Below, piece by piece: positions 50,317 to 62,912 of a DNA stretch of 64,000 bases (position 1 is the first letter of the stretch; each line of letters opens with the position of its first letter). The notes below the pieces were generated by a model. It had not been told where the DNA came from, did not search any database, and was given only the letters and a program-made list of their open reading frames with translations. A program made the position numbers and the translations under genes. This stretch comes from Polydactylus sextarius (lineage: Eukaryota > Chordata > Actinopteri > Polynemidae): assembly GCA_016801845.1 (NCBI GenBank), contig CM028914.1, positions 7,820,501-7,884,500 of the forward strand. Direction: 5' to 3'.

Positions 50317-53300
50317 ATGGCCGACTACGAAGATGCAACCGCTTTCCTCGGAGAATGGGGACGTTTCCAGCGACAGGTGTTTTTCTGCCTGTGTTTCACC
50401 ATCATCCCAAACGGTTTTGCCGGTCTGGCTGTCGTGTTCATCGCCGACACGCCGCCTCACCGCTGCCTCGTCCCCGCGCAACTCAACCTCAGCGCGGCGT
50501 GGAGGAACAGCAGCATCCCGCTGGAGGAGGAGAGCAACAGCGGAGCGCTGGTGCCCAGCAAATGCTCCAGATACAAACTTTCTGATATACTGAGTTACTC
50601 GGAAAAGGGGTTATTACCTGGCGTTGATGTTAATCTGTCTAATGTGCCAAAAGAAGGCTGCATTGACGGATGGGAATATGACCGGAGCGTTTATGTTTCT
50701 ACTATCATAACTGAGGTTTGTGCACCTGTATTGGTCCTGTACTTTAAAGAAGCTGTTCCTCAGTGAAAGCGGATCTCATCAGTGATCAATTATGTTACAT
50801 TTAACATCTTATTGAGCATAAGGCAACCAAAACACTGATACTTTGACCACAATTTGCCTTAAAACTGTCAAACAGTAATTTGTATTAAACCCAACTTTTC
50901 TTATTTAATTGCATAAACTATTTCACATCTCAATGTCAAAAGATATAGAGGTATTTCCTTTCCCAATTAGACATAATTAATAAATCAACAAAATAAATAA
51001 ACTTTATATGAAAAATGTATTTTTTTTCTAATATTTTGCCCACTCAAATCCATTACATGTACTACCATAGTAATAATAATGATGGGTAATTTTATATTTT
51101 GTTTTTATATTTTGTACTATTAGATATATGTTGCACTCAATGACATGCATGTCTTGCAGTGGGACCTGGTGTGTGGCGACAGATGGAAGAGCCCGCTCAC
51201 CTCCTCGCTCTTTTTTTGTGGAGTTCTGACTGGCTCCTTCATTTCAGGGCAGCTCTCAGACAGGTGATAAGCAAAGATGATTAACCTCCTTACCTTTGAT
51301 GCCTAAGTTCACTTGGTCCTCTGTATAATCTTTAACTTCACAAGACCCATGTCAAACTGTCAATCAACTTCAAGAGATTTTAGTCGTTAAAATGTAACAT
51401 CTTTGTTGACACTTTGCAGGTGAGAGGTCAGATCAGTTTATCAAATTACACCACAGTCATGGGAGTAGATTAAAAAGTCACTCCTCCTCTCTGAAGCCAA
51501 CATATCAAGGCGATTTTGGTGATTTTTTTTTAGGTTGTATCATGTTGGTTGTGTTGTATTGAGGTCTCTGCATTTGTTACAGTGCTGTTTTGGTAGTATA
51601 GCATTTTAAGCTTTGTACAAAATTAATTAAAGGCTACAGTGTTGATTTTTTGACAATTTTGAGACAAATATATTCAAAGTCAACAGCTGCCCACTTACAC
51701 ATCCACAAACATAGTGTTAATACTCCTTTCAACTGTGTCTACAATTCTCTGCTAGGTAGCTCCTGACTTTATCTGCCATGTGGTGGTGGACAGGGTTCAG
51801 AATGAATCATGGTGGTAATTGTCTCATTAAACCAAAACATTGAGCTAAATCAGGCTAAAAGATACAGGAAGATATGTTCTTACAAGTATAAAACCATATG
51901 AGTCAGTCATGGTGGCATATATGAATGACTTTCTCATTATCACATTCTCTTTCTCAGTATGTTTACTTGATGATTTATCTGTGCTTTCTGTCTCTTTCAG
52001 ATACGGAAGGAAAATAGTGCTGTTTAGCACCATCACAATCCAGACAGTGTTTACAATCATCCAGGTCTTCTCTTCATCCTGGCCCATGTTCTGTGCAATG
52101 TTCTTTGTTGTTGGGTTGGCACACGTCTCCAATTATGTGGCTGCATTTGTTTTAGGTACTTTCATTCCTCTCTACTGACTGATTCTCAGGACCATGTAAA
52201 AGATTGTACATTACATTGCTCACATTTTTGTTTGTCTCTTTGTACCAAGGAACGGAAATGTTAAGCCTACATGTGCGGACTATTTTCTCTACTGTCGGTG
52301 TTAGCATGTTTTTTGCTGTGGGCTACATGATGTTGCCACTGCTGGCTTTCTTCATCAGAGACTGGAGGATGCTTCAACTAGCCCTCACTGTCCCAGGCTT
52401 CCTCTGTGCGCCTCTCTGGTGGTAAGTAGCTGTGTGTACACCTGTCTTTTCCAAACATTTAAATGTGACATCTTAGTGACACATCTTTTCAAATTTAATA
52501 CAAACCAGTAATGCGGACTCAAAAACAAACTGATTAGATTTTGGTGGCCAGATGTCAAAAATTCAAAATCAATGTGATCGGACAAAAGATGTTTCAGTGG
52601 CTTGAGTGGATGTCTTACTTCAGGAATCCCATAAGAGGAATTGTTCTTGTTTGGCACAAATGTCAACTTCTCCAGGTTGTAGTAGTCCTGCAATCACACA
52701 AACAAAGAATCCATCAGTCAAACAAGCTCACATAATCACATAACATAACCTACATGTCTTTGCACTGTGGGATGTTTAGACACATCATATGTGACACAGA
52801 CACATTACATATGTGATATGAGTGACATAAGGTAACTGATGCAGGTGTTTGCCACCCATCAATCACCATCTTTAATGTTTTTGCCAGTAGCCTTGTTACC
52901 TATTTGTTGGAGTAACATTTTGTTGTTGCTGCTGGAGACATCAACACACTCTCTGCTGTGATTTGCCCTGTTGGATCCAACTGGTCCATTAGGACAGGAT
53001 CTGTTGGCTCATCCTAGTGCACAGAACAAAATGTGGACTCACAATATTTCTCTGTGAATTACTTACATTATTGCAGATATTTAAACTAGGAGTGTCTCCA
53101 CCTCTTGGGCTGACTTTTGGGATGTTCCATTGAATTCTGTGCTACTGTGACTTGGGTTCACTGTTTTACCTTTGCCCACTTAATTTCTGCCTCCCATCAT
53201 GTGGCAGAAACAGCCTCTGCTGCTTTTTTGTTCTGCAACATTGTGAACTTTGAGAGTGCTCGTGATTATGTTGGAATGAGACATCCTGGCATTGCAAGCA

Positions 53301-56300
53301 ATTCTCGGGGACAGTAAAAGTGAAATAGAATGGAAGTTATGGATGTAACTAAGGTAATTATCTGTTTAAACTGTTAAATTTCATTTTTTTTCATCTTCTC
53401 AGTTTAGTATTTACAGCTTTTTTCAATCTTCTTCACTAGTAAAGAGAATATCATGAGGAAAAAGAAAAGTTTCATATTAATTTAGTTGTGTACTACATTT
53501 TCCTCTGTTCAAACAATTTCAAACTCTCTCATACTGTCTACTCTATTGTGTCATGACACAGGTTCATCCCAGAGTCTCCTCGGTGGCTGCTCTCTCAGAG
53601 AAGAGTAGAGGAGGCTGAGGCCATACTGAAAGATGCTGCTAAGAAGAATAAAATTGAACCTCCATCCATCATCTTTAGAAATTCACAGGTGAGACGAATT
53701 ACCCAAGGACAATTCATGAAAAAGGACAATTCATGCCATGTGGCACAATGTTCTCTTGATCTAAGAAGAACTAAGTGATTTTCTGTTCAAAACAGCAAAA
53801 TCCAGGGGTATCAGCAAGATGCACAAATTAATATCTAATTAATATAAAAACACCAATGGTAAAGATTAATAAAGCAGCGCTGATAACAAAAAGTAAATGG
53901 TAAAATATGAGGTGAGGTGGTTCAAATTTTTCTGTACCATGTGTGTGAACATATCTGCTCACTCAGCAGGAGGCCATACATTCCCAATCTTCAGTCTAAT
54001 TACATTACTTCTAGTCTGATTGTTCTGCTTGTTAAAAGTTATTATGTGTTATTTCACGTGCTCTGCTGCACAGAAAGACCCTCAGTCTGAGAAGAAAACA
54101 GCCTACAACATCTGTGACCTGCTACGTACTCCAAACATCCGCTGGATCTCTGTCACGCTGTGGCTCCTCTGGTGAGTCCCTGCTGTCCCATCTGATCTCC
54201 ACATTCAGTGTAGTGACCCTGCACACAAGCACACAACGCACACACAAACACACACTCACTCATGCAGACATTGGCACTCACCATTATGCACATACATAGA
54301 CTCACTGTCTCAGGCTGCTTGTGCACCAACTTGACCACATGTCAGCCCATTTCACTAACAACAAATAATGACCAGTCAGATGCTGTGAGGCCTGCAACCA
54401 AGATCAAAACCAGGTTTTATGTAACTGCACAGTTTGCCTGTGTCCTGCTGAAAACAGGACACAGGCATGAACTTAATACCTTCTTCTCTATAGACATGCT
54501 CTGTCTCTGATGTGCATTTCTGCTCTGACTGTCTCGTGCTCTTGCACGTTATTTGTTTGTAATTTACAGCATGAACTAGTATGTGGACTCTAATGTGTTA
54601 AAATACGGCAGAAAATGTCACTTGTCATTGCCGTTTTAATGATGACTGTATGTGGAGACAAGAGCTTTGTGTTTGGAATCACAACGTGACACACCTGGCA
54701 GGGTGTTCTGAGCTCTGTCCCAGTACAGCCTGAGGATGCAGTGACAATCTCAGTGACACAAGTAGCCAGTACATTCAGACATCTCAATGCACAGAGTCTT
54801 CTGGCCCAGACAACATGAGTGTCTTATATAGGCTGTGTCAGTGTCTAATATAGTGTTTAATATAGGCTGCCACGCTACATCATCTTAATGATGATGTTAA
54901 ATGGTCAGATGACACAGCATTGGTGGCACTACCATCAGAGAAGGAACCACCGGGTCTGTATCATGACTGTGTTAGGAGCCTGGTCAAGTGGTGCAACCAG
55001 AATCTCATTTCAAACTCAGCTAAGACTGAGGAGGTCGTCTTTTGCCAACCTCAATTCAACATAGCTCCAGTTGTTATACATCAGGAGGTTGTCAAACAGT
55101 CTGACTCATTCAAATACTTAGGGCTGTACGTGGACAGTGCCCTCTCGTGGAATGTCCATGTGGACCATCTGTGATGCAAGTTGCAGCAAAGAAATCTACC
55201 TTCTTAGAAGACTTTGCGCCTTTAGAGCCAGTGCAGCTTTCCTCAGTTTTACACAGCCACCATTCAAAGTGTGCTGTTGTATGGAAGTTCAGTGTGGTTC
55301 TGTGGCCTCTCAGTACAGCTGAAGAATAGGATACTGAGGCTCCTCAACATCAGCTCCAAAATCGTGGGCCACTCAGTGGAGAACAATCTCACTGAGCTTT
55401 GCAGGAATCAAACTGTACAAGTAGCTGATAAAATCTCCAGGGACCCAGCTCATGTCTTGAACAGTGAGTTTGAGCTTTTGCCTTCTGGGAGACACCTCAG
55501 AGTGCCTTGTCACAGAAGGAACAGGTACAAGAACTCCTTTGTGCCACACTCCATCACACTCCTAAACCAGAGGAGAACAAACAAGCACATTTTGCAGATT
55601 ACATACTTGCTTTGATACAAGTTCTTAAATTATTTATTATGATGAATGTTTGCTGATGTTGTGTTAATGTTGTGTGTGTCTATGTCTGGCAGATCATGTG
55701 GATAAACTATAGCTTGTCATTTTTTGTACTACTGAAGGATTTACTAACAAGTCACAAAATGTAAGGATTAAAATGTTTAAACATTTTCCAGTCTAATATG
55801 TGTCATCACATATAGTCTGCTTTTGAGTTTTCTTCAAGGTCTCTTTTTTCACTTATGGTCAGAAAGCAGTATTGAAACTGCCCTTTGCTGTTATAGTTCT
55901 TAAAACAAAAAAACAAAAAAACAAAACACAATTACATATTTAAAACTCTTAAAACCTGGTACCAACACTAGGATTTTTTATAAATTTGGTAGATATGTAG
56001 CAACATTAATCCATTAATGTGAAATCTGAAGTGGATGACAATTTTCTGTGAGTTTTTCACTACAGTGATAAAACTGATTGGGTGTGGACAAGTTTTATTA
56101 CGTATCTGACTATACTGTGATGTCATTTAACTCTAAAGCCTACTAAGCACCTCTTTGGTTGTTATTTATGGTTAACACGTATCTTCACAGGAACACCGTG
56201 ACCATCGCCTACTTTGTGCTTTCCCTGAATACAGCGAATCTTCACGGTGACGCATACTTCAACTGTTTCCTGTCGGCTGTGGTAGAGGTACCAGCCTACA

Positions 56301-58290
56301 TTTTGACATGGGTTTTGTTTCGCTGGTGTACCAGACGACTGTGTCTCTTCTCAACCCTCTTTATGGGAGGAGTGTTTCTACTCCTCACGCCACTCGTGCC
56401 AGCAAGTATGACACTTCAAAGCATTTTAATGAAACATTTTAATGCTAAATGAATATACCTTTGATTTCCACCACTCTTTCAATTGTTCCTTAATTACATA
56501 TTGTAGATTTCACATCATATAGTCAGAAAGTCAGGTTAATTTATTTCCCTAGATGCAACAGATAAACATATCCAGATATACTTAACGTGAATGTGCTACC
56601 CACATCTAACAATTAACAATTCAATATTTCCTTCACTGTAGATCTGATTTTTCTTGCCATAACCTTCGAGATGATAGGGAAATTTGCTGTGACGACAACA
56701 TTTGCCCTTGTGTACGCCTACACTGCAGAAATCTACCCAACTGTACTGAGGAATACAGCTCTGGGCACCTGCTCCATGGCTGCAAGAATAGGCAGCATCA
56801 TCGCTCCATACTACATTTATTTGAGTAAGGATGCCTCTTACCTCTGCCTAAAGTATAATACATTTATGTCACCATCTATCTTAAGCTTCCTGGTTTTTCA
56901 AGCATTCTTTTTCTTGACTTCTTGAATCTAATTTTCTTGAAGTTACTGTCACATTTTGTTAAGAGACTTTTAGTACCTTATATTTGTTTGCTTCCATAGT
57001 ATGTGGAAATTTTTTGTATAAAAACTATTTATCTGAATTATTACTGTCTCTTATTGATGTTATAATGTAGTGAAGCAAATCATTGGATTGAAATATTGGA
57101 ACTTGGTTTTAAAAAACTTAACTTCTTTTCCCCAACTGACTTGGCCAACACCATAACATAATAAGACAAGAGGACAACAAGAAGATGGTACCTTCTCAAG
57201 CACAAAACAACACAAATAAGCAACGTGGATAAATTAATATAATTTATTAGTTAGTGTAGAAGTGTCTGTTATAGTTTAGAGGATTGGGTTTACTGATACA
57301 GCTACATCAAACTACTGTTTTTTTTTTTTAACTCTCTTAAATGTCCACCTTTTTTTTTTTACTACTCTGTTGCTCCACTGCAGCCAAGGTTGTTTTTCTC
57401 TCTCCTTTGTCTCCTCCTTTGATGTGGTGCCACAGGAAGCTATTCAGTTTCACTGCCTTACATCCTCATGGGAAGTCTTACAGCTCTGTTGGGGTTGCTG
57501 AGTCTACTGCTGCCTGAGAGCTATGGAATGCCTCTGCCCGACACCATCAGTCACATGCAACGCTTCCCTGGGTAAGGATACAACTTGCCATCGCAGTGCT
57601 ACCAAGAGACTAATAATAGTCCTCAATTTCATTTTTAATCATAATGCAAGAGTGATGCCATAAAAATGATTTTACTGTATACACACGTGTAAATATTTCA
57701 TCTAAGGCAATTAACCCTAAAGAGTGATTTACTATCTTTACTCTGGCTGAACTAGGCCATAAACCAACTAGAGACACAATGATGCGCCACTAGGTGGCGA
57801 CAAACAACAAACTATATATAACACATCCACCTTAAAATCACAGAATAGTTTTAAAGTTTTGGGAAAAGTGTTTCCATCACCCCTGCAATGTCATTAAGTT
57901 TCTGCAGAGTGATTTTAATTTGAAAGCAGCTTATTTTAAAAAAGTATAGTATTCCTTAGTATTCTTCAAAACAAATTAACTAATTATTTTTTAGAGCTGT
58001 AAATAGTCCATGGTCCATGATTTTACCTGTTGCTCAGAGAAATAAATTTCATCAAGATCAAGAAAATTACAATGTTATAGAAACAGATTGGATAGAAGCA
58101 GATAGAAACAGTTTTTCTTGCACATACTCAATAAAATACAACCTACACTGTGTTCTTGCCAGAATAAAATGACTCTTGGTCCCACACTGTTTATTTCACC
58201 TCTAGGTGTTGTCAGAAGAGACCTTATACAGTCACACACACCGAAGAAGAGGGAAATGCTGGTGAAACGAAGTCTCCAGAGCAGCTTTGA
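50317..58290 (+). CDS. OCTN-type carnitine/organic cation transporter, copy C (SLC22A4/SLC22A5-like)
   Basis: Membrane transporter of the SLC22 OCTN branch; of the three complete copies its N-terminus looks closest to mammalian OCTN2. Exons: 50317-50715, 51160-51263, 52001-52155, 52250-52421, 53562-53688, 54074-54171, 56191-56405, 56642-56824, 57436-57571 and 58206-58290, giving 557 aa in one frame. It starts MADYEDATAFLGEWG within a near-ideal context, GACACCATGG. Sequons NLS, NSS and NLS lie in the extracellular loop. The MFS motif GQLSDRYGRK is at 163-172, PESPRW at 280-285, and the family glutamate is in TAEIYPT. Exon 1 is clearly GC-richer than the other exons. Exon 6 is 98 nt. Intron 6 (about 2 kb) carries a LINE fragment and intron 9 a CTCF-like site. 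AATAAA signals occur at 58589 and 58656. Confidence 0.94.
54690..55640 (+). mobile_element. Truncated, internally deleted non-LTR retrotransposon (LINE)
   Basis: It lies in sense orientation in intron 6 of copy C. It starts with a reverse-transcriptase-like STFRHLNAQ segment, then after a frameshift SSGPDNMS, matching the GPDGV motif early in LINE RT domains. About 70 bp later comes WSDDTALVAL, the equivalent of the catalytic [YF]ADD box, then KTEEVVF and FKYLGLYVDSALSW. A second frame ends LLPSGRHLRVP and KNSFVPHSITLLNQ, the usual end of this ORF2 type. The stretch between the GPD and ADD motifs, normally well over 100 residues, is almost absent. The frame is broken, so the copy is inactive. 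Clade not assigned. Confidence 0.8.
57787..57799 (+). promoter_or_regulatory. CTCF-like core motif in copy C intron 9
   Basis: CCACTAGGTGGCG fits the vertebrate CTCF core CCASYAGRKGGCR at every position. It is embedded in a near-palindrome, CGCCACTAGGTGGCG. Binding is inference only. Confidence 0.4.
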
Positions 58291-59043
58291 CAAACAGCTT
58301 GAATTGAAAACTGAAGAAATATCAAGTCTGTGTGCATCTAATGGGATATTTGTCAGTTAAAGCTCAAAATATAATGGTGCCTTCAAATATCTCCTCAAAC
58401 CTGAATAATTAATATTGAATATTCATTAAAAAAATCAGATAACAAGTAAATCAGAACAAGTAGCCATATAGGATTTTGATGATAGTGCAACTAAACTTGT
58501 AACTACTAAACTTGTAATTTTGTGTCACATTTAAGGTGTAAATCTAAATATTCCTAGTGAATATTTTGTGTCATTTTTTGTTATTGAAAATAAAAAGCAG
58601 AGTAACCTACAAGGTTGAACTTCCTGTACGATCGAGAGCAATCTATCAGTTCTGTAATAAAAATGCATTTGTGAAACTAGAGTTAGACAATATTTAATGG
58701 CCTCGCTAAATACACCAACACAAACAGGATTTGAGACATTACGCAAGAAAATAGTATTATTAAAGTATTATCCACTGCTAAGTTTTTTTTTTTTTTTTTT
58801 TTTGTGTGTTTCTAGGAGTGTCTGAAAAAAACTAGTTCAAATATTTGTCTTTATTGTCTGCAAGGTTTTGTTTATATCAGTGTGATGCAACTGATGGTGA
58901 TAACCAGTGATAAAGGTTGGTTTTTGGTGCATGCACAACAAAATGCATAGAGGTTCAAATTCAAGCATAAACCTAAAGTTCTTCATTCTTGGTCCCTTTT
59001 TTTAACACTTCAGGTTTGACAGTTTAAGTCCAAGCCAACTTAC
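58291..59043. other. 3' flank of copy C
   Basis: Contains the 3' UTR and two AATAAA signals (58589-58594, 58656-58661), then a poly-T tract at about 58783-58802. No further exon remnants seen. Confidence 0.45.
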
Positions 59044-61135
59044 ATTAAAGTCTTCAAAGTTTCCCTTAGGAGCCTGAACCTAGTTCAACTTAGCAGTCTA
59101 TCTTATAATGACTACAGACTCCTCCACCCTTCCCTTAAAAAGCAGCCATCGAGGCAACTCTGGCACAAACCTGTCTAATTATACATCAGTTCAATCAAGT
59201 TTTAGTCGGTATAAAGTTGTTCTTGTCTTGGCAAATAGTAATTCATAATGATCACAGCTTTCTCTAAAAAGACATATGATCCCATCATATAATTATACTT
59301 TCAAACTAAATGCAGATTATAGGGCCTGTCATTTTATTTCAGTTCCACTGGGGAAAAACAACATGAGTTATTATGATTTACAGTAAACACAATATAAGTT
59401 CCCTTCCTTGTAGTGCATGCAACCTACCACCAGAGAGGGGGTTAGACAACACAAGGCGCAGACAATACAGTCTTACCGTTACAAGGTTGGCGACGGGAGG
59501 CAACAACATGCGCCCAGAGATGAGTAAAGTATTCACGCATGTTCTGTTAATGTCTCAGCCCCTGTACAAAGAAGAAAAAGAACATGAAGATATTTGAAAC
59601 TGTGTACAGCCAGTGCGGTTTTATTCATAGCTTGAGATATTCATATTTAGGCAGCAATGAAGCAGCCATAAAGTTGGATAAGTAAATCGTTTGGATCACC
59701 ACATATGTGACTAAAGATTGCCAAGGCTACAATGAAAATGTGTTGTGAACTGATCAAACTCAATGAAGAACTTTGCATGTTATACAAGGATACAAGGGTT
59801 CAAAAAGGAGGACTGTGAATATCTGGGAGTGATATGTTTATTAGATTAAAATGGAAATACCTGTAGTATGGATTGACTGACACTAATCTACCTTTTGGAG
59901 TCAACCACTCAGAGCTTAGAGACCAAACCAGTAGTGCTGCTGTGGAGTGAGTTATGTAATAGAGGCTATGATAATATGGGTGAGCTGAAGCCGAATTCTG
60001 TGTATTTGAGGTTACTGTTGCCAAAGCAAGCTCAAACCAGTTATTAGTTTTGTTATCACCTGTTATCTCCTTAAATGAGTAAAAGTCACTAAACTGCATT
60101 TGAATGAGTCCCTTTCTCAAGTGTGTGTGGGATGTGTTAACTCTTTGCTTATACGTGGGCATCATTCTAGGCAGCTTACAGCCAAAAAGTTTATGTGATT
60201 TTATTTGACTTTATTTCATTTATCCAGTTACTTAAAAATATTTTTAAATGGTACTTAATTTAAACAGCTTGGGCATTTCCCTTTCTCTACCTGAACTATG
60301 TGACGATAAGTGATGTGATAATAATGAGATGTTACTGTCATGTTACAAATGTGATATTTTGTTGCATAAGAAGTTGTGGATCTTCTTTTTGTCTGTTTAT
60401 CCTGTACATTTCACACAGTGTGTGTAGCACTCTTCACCTAACTGGAGTAACAATGAAACAAGGACAATAGAGAATACAATTGAATATGGAATTTAAATTC
60501 TTCAGTTCAAATACCAATAATGTCAGAAGGATCAACACACACTGAGACAGAAATGTGTAATTAAACCAGGTTGAAGTGTCGCGTAAATTACAAAGACAAG
60601 GTGCACGTCGCAAATATGGACAACCATAATGTAATAATTAACCTGATAAAACACAAACACAGTCATAGGATTGCATGCCTTTACTGAACACACACTGAAG
60701 ACATTACTAACCATTACGATAAATGCTGGATCCTGCTTTAACAACAGTAACCTGTGATAAACTCTCTGCTCAAACAAATACTTCATACATTTTGATAATT
60801 ACAACCAAGTGCTGCAGGAGTTAAGACACAGTGTTAAGACACATGGGACATCGTGAGGAAGCAGAAAAGATGCGCATGAGACAACTACACAAATATTAGT
60901 AGGGGGATATATGGGCCTGTGAGAGAAGAGAGTAAGAAAAATGAGTTAACTCTCAGTCTTTGAGGATAACAAGCCTTCTGACACTCACCTCAGAGACTAA
61001 AGTGGACTGGAAGATTTCTGGAACGTATCCCTGAGCAGAAAGGTTTCTGACTACATCCAGTATGTATCTGCTGCATCTGCTCAGCTCCTGTGTGTCAGAG
61101 ACAAACACTGCTGCAATAATGTTAATGGTAACATT
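59044..61135 (-). pseudogene. Relic of a fifth OCTN-type transporter, copy D
   Basis: Three exon remnants lie in the correct order on the minus strand. Exon 1 (61135-60989) gives 49 open codons, NVTINII ... CSRYILDVVRNLSAQGYVPE ... STLVSE. It still ends in a donor, GTGAGT, but about 23 codons (the segment with CLDGW) are deleted and the first half is missing. Exon 4 (59561-59428) reads AETLTEHA-stop-ILYSSLGA and then MLLPPVA, with 38 nt missing against the usual 172 nt. Exon 5 (59170 to about 59044) reads FVPELPRWLLFKGRVEES, then two in-frame TAG codons. Exons 2, 3 and 6-10 were not found. Stops, frame-breaking deletions and missing exons show it is dead. The exon 1 remnant resembles copy B most. 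Confidence 0.85.
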
Positions 61136-62719
61136 TTTTCAGTTGAAATGATCCTTTTATTGTGGATGGTACCACACTGTGTAAAACAACAATGAACAAT
61201 AAACAATGTAGTGTTGTCATATAAGTCCTTAAAAAAAAAAAAAAAAAACAGTGTCTCTATATCTTCCTAGATAAAATTAGGTCATAACACGCTAAAAACA
61301 TCTGGATGACATGTTGACTACATTCTGGTCCCGACTACAAGACTAAAATGTTCATATCATATATCACTTCATATTCATAAATGTTAGTATATTTTTTTTC
61401 TCCGTAGACAGATTTTTAGGTTTAGATGCTACAAGTCAAATGAGCTTGCTGGAGCTTTACCATGTTTGACCAATATACAGAATCCATTCTAGACAGGTCG
61501 ACTGATAAATTTTTAGACAAATTGAAAATGTAAAAAATAAATATTTATGCCTTTTGAAAATATCAGTGCACTGAGCAGATCAAGACTTCGTGGTGTGTTT
61601 GACCATAAATAAGCTAAAGAATGTTTCTTTAAGCATTGACTTTATCCATTTGTCTGTATTATTTTTATAAATCCTGTTCACAGAGGAGGCTAATGTTTTA
61701 AGGGTTATGAAAAAATTAATACTTTTCAAAAGAGAAACAGAGAAACAGCTGTGCTATACACTATATTCTCACTGTAACTTGATTGATGTATTTTCACCAG
61801 TTCTGACCTAACTGCTATATTGATTTTCTAATGCCCATGGAGTTTAAAAATCTTTATTGTGCTTTGACATTACCCACTCATCTGTATGCAGCAAAACACC
61901 CTGACTCAGGTAAATTTATTATCGCAGCCATGCTGGCTATATTTCAGTGACCCAAATTAAACAAACATGAGAACAAAAGGCCATTAGATGCAGCTCAGGG
62001 TGAACAGATGTAGAGGAAAAAAAAAACTCAGTGTCTTTGAAGGACTTTTGTGATATTTTGTTTATTCATTGACAGGATGTTTGAGACTGAGCTATGATCT
62101 TTAAAAACTATATATTTGTAAAAAAGGTAACATTAAATCACTATTTTTGTGCGTCTGCTCAAGAATAACTAACTTCAGTAGAACATACTTCTGATGAGAC
62201 AAATGCCAAAATATGACCTGAGTATGAACAGCAGCCTACTGAGTATTATGTGTATTTTCCCTTTGAGGACAAGGAACTATAAACTATACACTAGAAACTT
62301 AATGCCTTAAAAAGTTGCACCGTTTGCATTTGTTAACTCTTGACTTAACTGGTGCAATTTTTTACTGTCAGAATGTCCCATAGTAACTCTGAAAAGTGCT
62401 TTACAGAGACACTGAAATAACATTAAGACAATAAAAACAGCACATTGAGTGTTTTAAAGAGGTATCCAATAATTTAGAACATTTAAAAAAAAAATAGAAC
62501 CACACTTCCATGTACTCTTACTAAAACATACAATCCTACACACATCGGACAGACCTGCACCACATTGTAAAACCTCATGGATTAAATTCCATAAATTAGT
62601 CTGTTTTCATACATTTTATATCTAAAAATTACTCCCTGAGAAGTCCAGAAAATGTCAGAAAATGCACCTTTAGTCATAGTGTGAAAAAGAAACAAAATCT
62701 ATTTGGTGAATTACCATCA
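61136..62719. other. Gene-free stretch between copy D and copy E
   Basis: AT-rich sequence with a poly-A run at about 61231-61248. No exon or mobile element recognised. Confidence 0.45.
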
Positions 62720-62725
62720 TTTATT
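62720..62725 (-). terminator. Candidate poly(A) signal of copy E
   Basis: AATAAA on the minus strand, about 190 nt beyond the copy E stop codon. Confidence 0.4.
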
Positions 62726-62912
62726 GCTGTTGTTATTTTTGTTATTATCATTAAGACTAGTTTTCTGCTCTCTGGAGAAACTATGTGACTATGATACTAT
62801 GTGACTGCTCATAATGTAAATAGTTGGGTTTCTCTCTATGATTTGTAAGGTATTGAAATAACCTGAAATATGGTGCCATCTGGAGCTATGTAAACAAAAT
62901 TGACATAATCCT

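Noticed and set aside
59800..60165. 121-codon minus-strand frame between copy D exon remnants
   Set aside because: It lies between exons 1 and 4 of the dead copy D but shows none of the exon 2 or 3 motifs (WDLVC, GQLSDR, GRK).
60532..60786. Minus-strand HLVFVIYATLQPG as a possible copy D exon 2
   Set aside because: Weak resemblance to WDLVC only; no acceptor, no GQLSDR, so indistinguishable from chance.
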